Shown here: in pieces, positions 46,748-59,874 of the stretch
Position numbering within the stretch: position 1 is the first letter of the stretch
Layout of the letters: every line of letters starts with the position of its first letter
Origin: Rutidosis leptorrhynchoides
Lineage: Eukaryota; Streptophyta; Magnoliopsida; Asterales; Asteraceae
NCBI RefSeq assembly: GCF_046630445.1
Contig: NC_092333.1
Coordinates: 98,492,001-98,556,000 of the forward strand
Direction of reading: 5' to 3'
Length of the DNA stretch: 64,000 bases
Notes under the pieces: generated by a model
Seen by the model: the letters and a program-made list of their open reading frames with translations, nothing else
Told to the model about the DNA's origin: nothing
Databases searched by the model: none
Position numbers and translations under genes: made by a program

Positions 46748-46755
46748 TATAAATA
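46748..46755 (+). promoter_or_regulatory. E4 LTR TATA box
   Basis: TATAAATA lies in a good TATA context and is followed by CT-rich sequence. Transcription would start near 46780. Confidence 0.65.
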
Positions 46756-47164
46756 GAGACCTAGGCTAAACTATTTTCTTGTACTAAATCATTCTCTCAA
46801 TTCTCTCTCAAATCTCCCTCTCCCTCTCCTAATTTTCGGCCAAAAACCGAAAATCACCACCACCACCATCGAATCCATCATCATCAATCTTCAAGGGTTT
46901 TCAAGTGATCTTCAAGCTCGTTCTTCGTGATCTTCAAGGTGTTCTTCGTTATTTAAGGGTTTTGATCTTCATCTTCAAGTCATCATCATCTTTTCTTGTT
47001 AATCTTCATCATTGTTCATCAAGGTAAAAACCCTAGATCCAAAACTTTTAAATCTTACCTTCAATTCATGTTTTCATAATTACATTTATGCATGATCTTA
47101 ACATCTATATTGTTTATGTAAAATAAAATAAAATATGCATATACATATACACACATACGGCTAC

Positions 47165-47306
<142 letters not shown>

Positions 47307-49094
47307 TGTTTAGATCTTAAAAACCTTAAGGATTCACTAAGATTGTGTTAGGGTAGTTATATTTGGAAAGTAGATACACATTACATATATATGTATTTAC
47401 TAATAAAAAATATATATATATATATATACATATATATACAAGACTACATATGTATATAAAAAAATAAAAATAAAAATACTATATATATATATATACATAT
47501 ACACGATATATATATACATATATACATATTAAATAAATAAAACCATAATTAAATCTAAACCTAATTTATTAAACCCTAATTTAATAAAGCCCTAATACAT
47601 TAAATAAAACCCTAATCATTACCTAATCATTACTTCACTAAACCCTAAACCTAATAATACTATTAAACATTTATCATATAAACCCTAATCATTAAATACT
47701 ACTTTAATTAATTAAACCTAATTAATTAATACTACTACTTAACCCTAATACTATTTATACTACAAACTACTACTTATACTTATACTACTACTTAACACTT
47801 ATACACTCATACTACTACTATCACTTATAATATACTACATATAGTATGACACACGATTACAATAGTCATTCACGATAACGTGTGATTACTCAAACGTCAA
47901 CGCTACTTAAGGCCTAGGGTGACCCTTGGTACCACTATGGGGCGCTTGTGGATTACGAATGCCAAACTTAGATTTTGGTTAAGAAATCCTGGGCCAACCG
48001 GTAACAATTAGTCATTCTAGTGACTCGGCGGTGGAATAGATGTTTGGGTATGATGCACAATGTCAACACGACTATAGTAATCATACACTTAGTTATCTTC
48101 ACACTTAATAAGTGGTAGACTTATTAAGGACAACTCACTAGTGTTCGACACTAACTTACTAAAAGTGGAAACTACTAAAAATGGAAACTTGCTAAAAGTA
48201 AAAACTTACTAGGAATGGAACTTAGTAAAACAAACTACACTTGCATACTTAAACTTAAATTTGGGCAAAACATTTAACTACTCTTAAATGTCAATAGGTT
48301 GACTTTCTGCTCATTCATCCAAACTTTCTATTCCGAGAAATAACAACTCTCTCTCCTACTTACTAAGGTGAACTCATAGCCCCACTCTTTATTGCTAGCA
48401 ACTTATTTAACTTTTTGGGGTGAGACACATGCTAATTTTACTATTTACAATTTAGACACAAGTACCAACTGCTAAACTATGCTATACCCGGCTATGTCCG
48501 ACTAAGTCCCTACAGTGATATTTTTAATTGCTCGTTAAATGCATTCTTAATTATTGGGGGTAGGCCTATCGGGAGTAACGTCCCCGATACATTTGACCAA
48601 GTCATTGTATTACTTAATAATGAAATTAAACCGACAAGTATAGACACAACTTGTCATTGGGGAAAACTTTGAACGTTTAGTCTAAATATCACGAATTAGC
48701 ATAACTTTTTGATCCCTGCGAGATCAACTTTATAAACTAAATCTTGTGGTCTAAAAAACGGTCAAACATATTTGTTAAACCTATGAACTTCACTCAACTT
48801 TTTTTGGTTGACACTTTAGCATGTTTGTCTCAGGTGCCGATTGATCAAGCTTATTTACTTACTGCTTATGTGATGCTACTTGGACTTAGGATTAAGAGAT
48901 ATCGCATTTACTATTCTTGCATTCGAAACAATTACTTTATTGTAATTTCCATTATTGTAACGACATTCATTTTCCGCTGCGTACTCAATAAAGTTTGTTT
49001 TTAACATTTAGTTTTGTTCTTGTATATTATAATATGTTGGTTTATTTGACATTAATGTCACATTCACCAGGCCCTAATTGGGGGTGTGATATAT

Positions 49095-49105
49095 TGGTAT
49101 CAGAG
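49095..49105 (+). other. E4 primer-binding site
   Basis: TGGTATCAGAG lies directly after the LTR end. It matches the initiator Met-tRNA type site. Confidence 0.85.
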
Positions 49106-49308
49106 TAAACCAGGATGTTATAGAGAACCAGGATTGCATCTTTATGTGTGTCTTACTTGCTAGTTAGGGTGCCTTAGCAATCTAGAAAACTATAACCTTT
49201 CCTGCCTTAGACTTTAAAGCACTTAGGATTGCCTTATAATCTTAAAAAATTATGCTTTAATAAACTTGACTTAAAGATTCTAATCAAAGTCTCTTTCCTA
49301 ATGTTAGG

Positions 49309-50063
49309 ATGTCAAGCTCAAGCATTAATCAACCAAATAAAATGACTCTCTTCAATTCTTCTGAAGAAATGGCTCGCTTTAAACCTACCACCGAAGTAGG
49401 TGTTGGACACTCTTCAACTTCGAGACGAACCCAGAGCCCACCTTATGGTCTTGATGGTTCTCCCTCACCAAACTATAGTTCGAATACTTTACCTAAGTCT
49501 CCCGACTACTACCCAACCCCGAGAATTGAAGACAAGGGGAAACGCCTGCTGATTTTAAAGAAGATGGCCCGTCTAAGAAAAGAGCCCGATCTCCTTCTTA
49601 TGATAACCATAACGCCATGTGTGAAATCATGAATCTGCGAACAACTACCGAGAAGAACTTCGATGGTTTGCTTCGCCATGTTACAAGGATCGAGGCTCGA
49701 ATGGATGAAAAAGACTTAGTGATCAAGAAACTTGTGGAGGAAAATGAGGAGTTAAAGAAAGAGATAAAGTTGGTGAAGTATGAGGAAGAACGTAACACCC
49801 GTTGGGGAAAGCAATCACTTACTCATCTCAAGGAGAATGTTGATTTCTGGTTGGATATGGAAAGAAATCGAGTCAACAAGCAGCTTGCTCTAAAGGGGTA
49901 CGATAACAACGCAGTTAACAGCCATGTTACTAACCTCTACGATAACCTCGAGTATCTCTATGAGAAGCAAAAGGCGAGGAACAAGAAAGTTGATGAGTTT
50001 ATGAAGAAGGTTGAGGATGAGAAGAAGAAATATGAAGATTACTTCAATCTTAATATTTCCTAG
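49309..50063 (+). pseudogene. E4 extra ORF between PBS and gag (coiled coil), one frameshift
   Basis: The first frame (49309-49632) gives a Ser/Pro-rich N-terminus (RTQSPPYGLDGSPSPN). Near 49535-49545 a one-base indel shifts to the frame that continues to 50063. That second frame has a basic KKRARSPS stretch, possibly a nuclear localisation signal, and a strong heptad pattern (VTRIEARMDEKDLVIKKL), so it is probably a coiled coil. It ends with a stop 222 bases before gag. I recognise no family. E3 and E6 have an ORF of comparable layout in the same place. Confidence 0.6.
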
Positions 50064-50284
50064 TTTATTTTTCTAATTTCGTATCTATGTAAAGGCTATG
50101 CCTTAAACTATTTCTATTTCCGAATCATGTGTTAAAAAGGCTTATTAATGCCTCGCTCCAATAATATAAAGTGTCCTATTAATATCATGTGATATCAATG
50201 CTTTATTCTATTCATACTTATAATTGCCCAAACTTATAACTTGTCACCTTACCAAACTTATGTTCACTTCTATGTAGTGACATC

Positions 50285-51290
50285 ATGGTTCATCCAGCTG
50301 CACCTACTGTTAACAACATCGTATTGACCACTGAACAATTCCAACAGTTGCTTGCTGCCGCCCAAGGCAACGCTCAAGCTAATTATGTTAACACCCAACC
50401 GAAACCTTGTTCTTACAAGGACTTTACAAACTTCCATCCTCCCGCTTTCAAGGGAAATGAAGAGGCTGTCTAACTAGTTCGATGGTTCGAGAAGCTAGAG
50501 TCTATCTTCCGTGTTTGCAACTACGGGGGTAACGATCAGGTCAAATATGCCACTAGCTCATTAGCTGGCAATGCTTTGACTTGGTGGAATGCTCATGCTA
50601 AGTCCGTGGGAATTGACAATGCTAATGCAATCCCATGGGAGGAACTCAAAAGCATGATCGTTAATAAATTCTGTCCGAGAAGTCAAGTTCATAAACTTGA
50701 AGCCGAGTTCTGGGAACTCAAGGTGAAGGGTACTGATATTGAAAGCTACACCAATAGTTTTTTCGAGCTTTCAACTTTGTGTCCCGAGATGTATCCTACT
50801 GAAGCTAGAAGGATTGAAAGGTATATTGAAGGTCTCCCCGAGGATGTTCAGGGGAATGTTATCGCTGCCGAGAAGGTTACTCTTGATGTTGTGATTCTCA
50901 TGGCACAAAATCTGATGTTGGCCAAGAGAAGAAGGGCGTCGGCTAATAAGCAGGTTGACACTAAGAGCAATGAAGGTAACAGGAAGTTTGAGCCATCTCA
51001 AGGTTCGACTCAGAATGTTAGTAAGAAGCCTGCAGATAGTACAAGGATGAATTATAAGGGTACCTATCCTTTTTATATTCGTTGTGAAAGGCATCACCCG
51101 GGGCGGTGTACTGCTACTTGTTCGTTGTGTAAGAAAGTGGGACACGTTTCTAAGACGTGTAAGACTCCTCCAAAGGATAAAGCTATTGTTCCTGCCAAAG
51201 CTCCTCCTACTTGTTACACTTGTGGAGAAAAGGGACACATTAGTCCAAATTGTCCTAAGAAGATAGATAATCCCGCTACTGGAGCCAATA
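50285..51290 (+). pseudogene. E4 gag
   Basis: The gag domain is recognised by RWFEKLESIFRVCNY, ALTWWNAHAKS and the EGLPEDVQGNV stretch. Two zinc-knuckle regions follow: CTATCSLCKKVGHVSKTC near 51110-51165 and CYTCGEKGHISPNC near 51212-51255. An in-frame TAA at 50471-50473 interrupts the N-terminal part; otherwise the frame is open into pol. Start: the Met of MVHPAAPTVNN at 50285. Confidence 0.9.
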
Positions 51291-53984
51291 CTACTGTTTC
51301 AAAGGGTCGTGCATTTGTCCTTACTGCTGCTAAAGCCAGAGATGAAGATGAGGTCATCACGGGTACGTATCTTGTCAATAATTGTTACGCAACTATTTTA
51401 TTTGATACGGGTGCTGACAAAAGTTACGTGTCTAGTGAATTTTGTACCCTATTTACTGAAAAGCCTCAACCCTTAGAATCTAAACAATTAGTAGAAGTAG
51501 CCAATGGAAAGATCATGAAAGTCGATAAAATCTATAAAAACTGCAACCTAATCTTAACCAACAAAGAATTTAAGATAGACCTTTTGCCGGTCGAGCTCTG
51601 AAGTTTTGATGTTGTAGTTGGAATGGATTGGTTACGTCCATTACATGCTGTAATCTTGTGTTTTGATAAAACCGTTAACATTCCGTTGGGAAATGGAGAG
51701 ACTCTAGTCATTCAAGGCGACAAGAGTGGTTCTAATCTCAACATTATCTCCTGTATTAAAACCCGCAAATACCTTATGAAAGGTTATCCAGCTATTCTAG
51801 CCCACGTTAAGATGATTGAATCGAAAGAGAAATGTATTGAAGATGTACCAGTGGTTAAAGACTTTCCCGATGTGTTTCCTGAAGATCTTTCCAGTCTTCC
51901 ACCTCCTCGACAAGTTGAATTCTAAATTGATTTAGCTCCCGGTGCTGCTCCTATTGCTAAAGCACCATACCGATTAGCTCCTTCCGAAATGAAGGAACTT
52001 TCTAACCAACTCAAGAACTATTGGATAAAGGTTTCATTCGTCCAAGTTCGTCCCCATGGAGAGCTCCTATTCTATTCATTAAAAAGAAGGATGGTACATT
52101 GAGGATATGCATTGATTACCGCGAACTCAACAAGCTTACTATCAAGAACCGTTATCCGTTGCCACGTATTGATGATCTATTCGACCAACTTCAAGGGTCA
52201 AGTGTTTATTCAAAGATAGATTTGAGGTCCGGTTATCACCAACTCAAAGTCAAGGAATCCGATATTCCTAAGACTGCTTTTCGCACTCGTTATGGGCATT
52301 ATGAATTTTGTGTCATGCCTTTTGGTTTAACTAATGCTCCTACCGTATTCATGGTTCTTATGAATCGTGTCTGCAAGCCGTATCTTGACAAATTTGTCAT
52401 TGTGTTCATTGACGACATCTTGATCTACTCCAAGAGTGAGAAAGAACATGAGCAGCATCTGCGCATGATTCTTGAAATCTTACAGAAGGAACAACTCTAC
52501 GCTAAATTTTCAAAGTGCGAGTTTTGGCTCAAAACCGTACAATTTCTTGGGCATGTTGTTGATAGTAACGGAATACATGTCGATCCAGCTAAGATTACCG
52601 CTATTCAGAACTGGGAGATACCAAAGACTGCGAAGCATATTCGTCAATTTTTGGGACTTGCCGGTTATTATCGAAGGTTCATAAAAGATTTTTCTCTTCT
52701 TGCTAAACCCCTTACAAAGTTAACTCACAAAGGGAAGAAGTTTGAGTGGTCCGAAGAACAGGAATCTGCTTTCAAGGTTCTGAAGGATAAATTGACCACA
52801 GCCCCGATTCTCTCTTTACCTGAAGGTACTAACGACTTTGGTGTTTACTGTGATGCCTCAAAGCAAGGCTTTGGTTGTGTTTTAATGCAACGTGAAAAGG
52901 TTATTGCCTATGCATCTAGACAGTTAAAGAAACACGAGGAGAACTATATTACACACGACCTTGAGTTAGGTGTCGTGGTATTCGCATTAAAGATATGGAG
53001 ACATTATCTATATGGTACCCACTTTACAGTGTACACTGACCATAAAAGTCTTCGACACATTTTTGATCAGAAACAGCTGAATATGAGGCAAAGCCGATGG
53101 CTCGAGTTATTGAACGATTATGACTGTAAGATGGAATATCATCCTGGAAAGGCGAATGTGGTTGCCGATGCTCTTAGTCAAAAAGACGATGTTAAACGAG
53201 TTCGTGCTTTAAACCCGAAAATCAAGTCGAATCTCATATCACGAATCTGTGAAGCTCAATTGGAAGCTATCAAACCAACACTTATCGAAGGTGAAGGACC
53301 TATCGGTTTTGAGAACCAACTCCAAGTGAAAGCTAATGGTACACGGTACTTTGGCAATAGAATTTGGGTCCCTCGTTTCGGTAATCTCCGTGATCTAGTC
53401 TTGGATGAAGCACATAAGACTAGGTACTCTATTCATCCCGGTTCCAGTAAGATCTATCACGATGTGAAGGAATTCTACTGGTGGCCTAACATGAAAGCCG
53501 ACATTGCTACTTATGTTAGTAAGTGTCTCACGTATCTGAAAGTCAAGGCTGAACATCAAAAGCCTTCTGGTCTGTTGACACAACCGGATATTCCGCGGTG
53601 GAAGTGGGAATGCATCACTATGGGCTTCGTTACTAAGTTGCCTAAGACTTCAAATGGTAACGATACTATTTGGGTCATAGTTGATCGTCTTACTAAATCT
53701 GTACATTTCATACCGATCAAGAAAACTGACAAGATGGAGAAATTATCACAGCTTTATATTAAAGAAATTGTCTCGCGTCATGGAGTTCCTATCTCGATTA
53801 TTTCTGATCGCGATGGTCGATTCATTTCTAGATTCTGGAAAACTTAACAATCTGCTCTTGGAACTCAACTCGACATGAGTACAGCCTATCATTCGCAAAC
53901 TGATGGTCAAAGTGAACGAACTATTCAAACCTTGGAAGATATGCTACGTGCTTGTGTAATCGATTTCGGCAAAGGTTGGGATAG
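51291..53984 (+). pseudogene. E4 pol, truncated in integrase
   Basis: The protease motif DTGADKSY is at about 51403. Reverse transcriptase lies at about 52050-52700, with FIDDILIYS near 52408-52434. RNase H starts near 52846 (YCDASKQ). Integrase begins near 53400. Lesions: TGA at 51599-51601, TAA near 51923, a frameshift at about 52010-52020, and TAA near 53845. Two further substitutions would inactivate integrase: the last Cys of the zinc region is Tyr (codon 53533-53535), and the first catalytic Asp is Gly (codon 53623-53625, ITMGFVTK). E5 cuts the frame at 53985. Confidence 0.92.
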
Positions 53985-55118
53985 TGTGACGTCCTCCAGA
54001 TAGGGTCTGGAAGAAAACGTCACTAATATCAAATAAACCAACATATTATAATACGAGAACAATACTATATAAGAAAAATAAACTTTATTGAGTGCGCAGC
54101 GGAAAATGAAGTGTCGTTACAATGATGGAAATTACGATAAAGTAAATGTTTCAAATGCAAGAATAATAAATGTGATAGTTCTTGATCCTAAGTCCAAGTA
54201 AGCATCACATAAGCAGTATAATATCCTTGATCAATCGGCACCTGAGACAAACATGCTAATGTGTCAACCAAAAAGGTTGAGTGAAATCATAGGTTTAACA
54301 AAAGTAGTTATCGTTGTTTTTAGATCACAAGATTTTGTTTTCAAAAGTAGATCACACAGATCTTTAGTTGTCAAGAAGATCACAAAGATCTTAAAAGTTG
54401 ATCTCGCAGGGATCAAAAAAGTTATGTTAGTTCGTGATATTTAGACTAAACGTTCAAAGTTTGCCCCAATGACAAGTTGTGTCTATACTTGTCGGTTTAA
54501 TTTCATTATTAAGTAATACAATGACTTGGTCAAATGTATCGGGGACGTTACTCCCGATAGGCCTACCCCCAATAATTAAGAATGCATTTAACGAGCAATT
54601 AAAAATATCACTGTAGGGACTTAGTCGGACATAGCCGGGTATAGCATAGTTTAACAGTTGGTACTTGTGTCTAAATTGTAAAAAATTAAAAGTAGCATGT
54701 GTCTCACCCCAAAAAATTAAATAAGTTGCTAGCAAATAAGAGTTGGGCTATGAGTTCACCTTAGTAAGTAGATGAGAGAGTTATTCCTTAGAATAGAAAG
54801 ATAAATGAGTTGGATGATCGTGAGCCGAATGTCAACCTTTATATATGATGATGAAGAATAATAACAAAAAGATGAAGTTAACTTGAATATGATGATCAAA
54901 ACACTTGAATATCGAAGAACACACTTGAGGATCTTGATGAACACGAAGAACGCGATGAAGATCCCTTGAAGATTGCTTGAAGACGATGGTGGTGTGGTGG
55001 TGGCTATAATTGCCGAAATCAAGAAGAGAGAGGGAGATAGATTTAGGGATTTTGTGTGATAAATGAGATGAGAAAAACCTAAACCCTTGCACCTCATTTT
55101 ATACTTGAGCTAGGAAGG
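53985..55118 (-). mobile_element. E5: partial LTR related to E4, minus strand
   Basis: On the minus strand this runs from a TATA box region (GTATAAAATGAGG, 55093-55105) to the LTR end GGAGGACGTCACA at 53985. It aligns with the E4 LTR leader (about 46740-47023) and then, without a gap, with 48298-49090. The 1274-bp middle of the E4 LTR is missing. Sequence upstream of the TATA box is absent because E6 starts at 55119. It may be a solo LTR or the visible end of a longer element. Confidence 0.83.
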
Positions 55119-55277
55119 TGTGACGACCCGGAAATTTCTGACCAAATTTAAACTTAATCTTATTATGATTCCGACACGATAAGCAAAGTCTATTAAACTG
55201 AATATCGAAATGTTCGAACTATTTTATGAAATCATCTGACCTTTGACTATTCCCGACGATTCACGAACAATTGTTTG

Positions 55278-55374
<97 letters not shown>

Positions 55375-57794
55375 TGGAAAAATAACTTGAACCATTATAT
55401 GTTGTTGTATTTAAAATTAATTATGTAAAATAAAACAAAAATAAGATATTATAATAATTATTATTTAAAGCATAACTATATATAAATAAAGTATATTAAA
55501 AATAAATATTAAATGATTGTAATACTCGTTGGACGTTTCGATTATTATTTAAAGAAGTTTAAAACGAACTTATGTGATTTTAAAATAAACGGTGATACGA
55601 AAATGAGTTTTATAAATTTTAGGCTTATTAATAATATATTTAGATGTTGTTTGTCAAATTTTAAAAATTTTATATTTTGCTTGGGGGTTGGGAGTGAATA
55701 ATTAATGTAATTTTTATTTAATTGTTAAGGATCAAATTTTATACCATAATGACCAAAATAAATAAATATAGTTAATCTAAAAATTCGGAATTTTTCTGAA
55801 GACTTTCATCCGCTACTGTTTAACAACGGGGTACGAAAAATACCCTTATAAACTGTCAGCAGATTTAATAATGTTAGCAGCCAAATTACTGTGTACATGT
55901 GTTACTTTACAATATACAATTATTATTATTATTAATAGATTAGAGTACATATAATATGATGATATATATGTATCACCATTCATTCACATCTATCTCTAAC
56001 AAACATGACCACCTTTGGACACCCATCTCACCACCACCACAGTCTACCGCCGGCCACCTTCACTCCACCGCCGGACACCTACAACTACATCACCACCGAG
56101 AACAACCATTACCTCTTTCACCCTCTCTATCTCGTCTCTCTCTACTCTCTCTCTCTCTATATTTTTGTGAACCATAAATTCGGTTGTAAGCTCAACCACA
56201 ACAATCACCTTCTCTAAAATCGCCACCACCTACGATGTATCACCACCCTCTACAACCTCCATGAACTTCTATCTTCCATTCTCTCTCTCTCTCTTCATCC
56301 TGTACGCCTTCTGTGATAACCAAAATCACCACAACCGACACCATCCTCCACCATCCTACAACCACCTCCCACCGTGAATTTCATAAAACCACCGGACGTC
56401 ACCTTCTAGTCACCAATCCTCACCACATCATGAACTTCACCATTTCCTCCACCTACGAGAACCACCACCCATCTTGAATACCATCACCTTCGGTTAAGTT
56501 GTTATCACCATCTAAAAACCATCACCCCTTTAACCATCGGCTATCACCACCAAACGAGCCAATCACGTTTCTTCACTTCTTAATTTCTTCGTGAGCCATA
56601 GCAATTAACCACCCTCTAGTGCAGCTACGTTCATTACTAATCGCTATTGTGTCTATTTCTATTCAAGTTCGACAACCTCTAACACCATTAAAATGCTACT
56701 GTAATGTTATGCTATTGCTCTCTTTCATTTCTGTTTTTGTTCAATACGAACACCACCATACCATTACCATCGAAATCCACTTCAACCATCAAACCACCAC
56801 CTTTATCTAAAACCATTTTTATTAAAACCAATTACTATTAAGAGCAATAATGATATGATAATGATGATACTATTATAAACGAGGAAGCTGTTATTTTTTT
56901 TCTCTTTTGGTTTGAGTATTCAGACTACTATCGCTATAATATTTACGGTGAACTAAACCTTTATATTATTGAATGGGTAGGACACCTTATATTTTATTCA
57001 TGATATGTATCATATAAGCTTTTCACAGATGTCAATTTGTGGTTATTTAAATGAATCCACTTTACAAAAGCTTTATGATATCAAGATATCAACCAATACT
57101 CTAGCTTACTACACGAAGTGGGTTTTGATATGATTGGGCCCTTTTAATGATAAATGGACTTTTAATTGGGTTGCGGTTGTTGTGACCCAATAACACTTTT
57201 TGAAATAAATGGTATGATTGATTATGATCGTGTGATGTTAGGAGACAATGGTAAATGATGTACGGTAATTTATGATGATAAAGATTGATTACGATATACA
57301 GATTATGAGGATGATGATGATGGATTACTATGATTTAATGATGATGAAGTGAATAAAAGAAGACGATGAGTAATAGTTTATAATAAGGATTGATGATGAT
57401 GATTAAGATAATAGATAAATGATGATGATAAATGGGTCATTTAAATGGATTGTTTTGTTGAGCTTCTTTAATTTAAAGTGGGCTTATGATCTTAGTATTG
57501 GTGGATTGGACAATAAGGGTGAAAGTATTAGGTTTAGTTGTCTTAAGGCCCAATTTTCTTAAACTAGATTTGGTGAATGACAATAGATGTTGTTACTCGG
57601 CTTTCTGACACTGCTGTCGGGCTTCACTTCCGAGCACTACTTGTCTCTCTCGTTCGATTTGACCCGAGGGTATAAACTATAAAACTTAAGTTTCAAATTT
57701 ACATAGATACCAAAATTATAAATGATGAATATTATAATAGTAATATATTATTAATTTTATGATTTCGTATAACTATTTTACTGTCATTTACAAC

Positions 57795-57864
<70 letters not shown>

Positions 57865-58050
57865 ACTAAATAAATATTATATATATAAGAAAAAAATATA
57901 TATATTTACTACATATAACATAACTATATTAATACTTTTATAATAAATAGTAATAAATGTAATTAACTAGGTTATTAATGAAACACATAATTAAAATAAC
58001 AATTAAATCACTAATGATATATAAGTTTATTCGATTACCATTTTATGTGT

Positions 58051-58136
<86 letters not shown>

Positions 58137-58873
58137 GATATAGGTTCGTGAATCCGAGGCCAACCCTGCATTGTTCAATATCGTCATATGTATTTTTACT
58201 ACAAAATACATTATGTGAGTTTCATTTGCTCCCTTTTTAAATGCTTTTGCATTATATATTTTTGGGCTGAGAATACATGCGCTGTTTTTATGTTTGACGA
58301 AATAGACATAAGTACTTAAAATATATTCTACGTTGAGTTGTACCACCTTGCATATCTTCCCTAATAGCATGGTAACTAATATTTACATGTTGGAAGAACA
58401 TGTAAGCGCGAATCCTATTGATAGATCTATCGGGTTTGACCACCCCAACCGGGCTAGTCGCTCTAGTATCGTAGACGGTTGCATAGTACTTCGTTTTTAC
58501 AACACTTGCGAGTTTAGGGAGATTTCATAATAAAGGGAATACGCCACATTAAATGTTAAGTATGGTTACCGAAGCACTCAACAACTTATAGAATACTTTT
58601 ATACACTTGCGAGTGTACATATATTTATAAACGGAAATCTTGTGGTCTATTAACATATTGAAATGATTGTTATGATAAACCTATGAACTCACCAACCTTT
58701 TGATTGACACTTTTAAGCATGTTTATTCTCAGGTATGAAAGAAATCTTCCGCTGTGCATTTGCTCATTTTAAAGATATTACTTAAAGTCATTCATGGCAT
58801 ATTTAGGTCAGTACCTCGCAATGGGACCAGATGTTGATAACTTCGTCCAGATGGATTAGGACGGGTCATCACA
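55119..58873 (+). repeat. E6 5' LTR (about 3755 bp)
   Basis: It opens TGTGACGACCCGG and ends GGGTCATCACA, two bases before the PBS. It holds AT tracts at 55280-55370 and 58053-58133, a TTA repeat at about 57796-57860, and an ACC-rich leader-like region (about 56000-56550). The GAGAATACATGC motif is at 58269-58280. The shared block is at 58687-58733 (TTTATTCTCAG|GTA), followed by CTTCCGCTG near 58746. The part to about 56680 can be compared with the 3' LTR and matches closely. The 72-residue frames at 55956-56217 recur there but look like leader sequence. Confidence 0.9.
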
Positions 58874-58875
58874 TG

Positions 58876-58889
58876 TGGTATCAGAGCGG
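58876..58889 (+). other. E6 primer-binding site
   Basis: TGGTATCAGAGCGG lies two bases after the LTR end, matching the initiator Met-tRNA type site. Confidence 0.87.
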
Positions 58890-59283
58890 TGGTCTTAGCG
58901 AATCAGGTCTTGCATTAGTGTGTCTAACTGGTAGTTGTTAGGATGCATTAATGAGTCTGGACTTCGACCTGGTAGTTGTTAGGATACATTAATAAGTCTA
59001 GACTTGAACTTGGTCTGCATGTCAAGAATTTTGCTTACCATTCTTTGTCGAAAAATATATACCTATCATTTTCAGTCTCGACATGTCTTATTGAAATTAT
59101 TGCATAGATGGTGTACAGACAAATTCATATCCCATCACATTAAACCTTGTCTGACACGTCTCCTTAATTCCCTCCGTAATCTACGGGATCTTTTGTACTA
59201 TATATAGGTATTCTATATAATTAGAATAACATCTGATATCCGAAAATCATTTCATATCAAAATCCTCTAAGTAATCGTAAAAG

Positions 59284-59874
59284 ATGGATCCTACACCTAT
59301 TTTGGATTCCATTAGTTCCGGGAGCGATTTCGAGATGTATATTGAAATAGACTCTGAAGTCAATAAACCTGAAGTGCCTCAACCATTTAGCTATTTTTCT
59401 TTCTGGAGGAGATGGGGGTGGGTCCGAGACTTACTCACCCGATGGAGAAATGAAGAAGGCGAACCCTACCGTGAACCAAACTTACCTCCTAACATCGGAG
59501 AAAACAATGTACTCACCGGTGAACCTATGCGCAACACTGTTTTCACCCTTTTTGCCAAAATATTCCACCTCGAAGGTCGCATTACTACAATATCAGAAAA
59601 TATTCAACCCCTACTTCCGAATACCAATCGAAGGGGAATATTAGAAGAAGTTAAGAAACTTCGAATTGATAATCAAGATCTATCGAATCAGATGAGTGGG
59701 TGGATAGAAATGATAGAGGGTAGGATAGAAACCCTGAAAAGAATGGTGCGTGATTTACAAGCTATACTTATTACACCAACGTCATCACCAGCCTCAGCAC
59801 CAACAGCATTTGTACCACCGACAACAACATCCACATCACCAGCCTCGACATCACCATATGTACCGCGAGCATAA
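59284..59874 (+). CDS. E6 single ORF, 196 residues, predicted coiled coil
   Basis: An intact ORF begins 395 bases after the PBS. The N-terminal half is acidic, then has an aromatic and basic patch (FSFWRRWGWVRDLLTRW). Residues of about 90-160 show heptad-like spacing (ILEEVKKLRIDNQDLSNQM), suggesting a coiled coil. The last 35 residues are Ser/Thr/Pro/Ala-rich. It has no zinc knuckle, gag domain or enzyme motif, and I do not recognise it. It is the only sizeable ORF in the element and lies where E3 and E4 carry their extra ORF. It could help packaging, or be a gag relic. Confidence 0.6.
   Translation: MDPTPILDSISSGSDFEMYIEIDSEVNKPEVPQPFSYFSFWRRWGWVRDLLTRWRNEEGEPYREPNLPPNIGENNVLTGEPMRNTVFTLFAKIFHLEGRITTISENIQPLLPNTNRRGILEEVKKLRIDNQDLSNQMSGWIEMIEGRIETLKRMVRDLQAILITPTSSPASAPTAFVPPTTTSTSPASTSPYVPRA

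Noticed and set aside
55956..56229. Overlapping frames of 61-73 residues in the E6 LTR that recur at 63255-63495
   Set aside because: They recur only because both are LTR copies. The composition is CT/ACC-rich leader, and the frames differ in length between copies.
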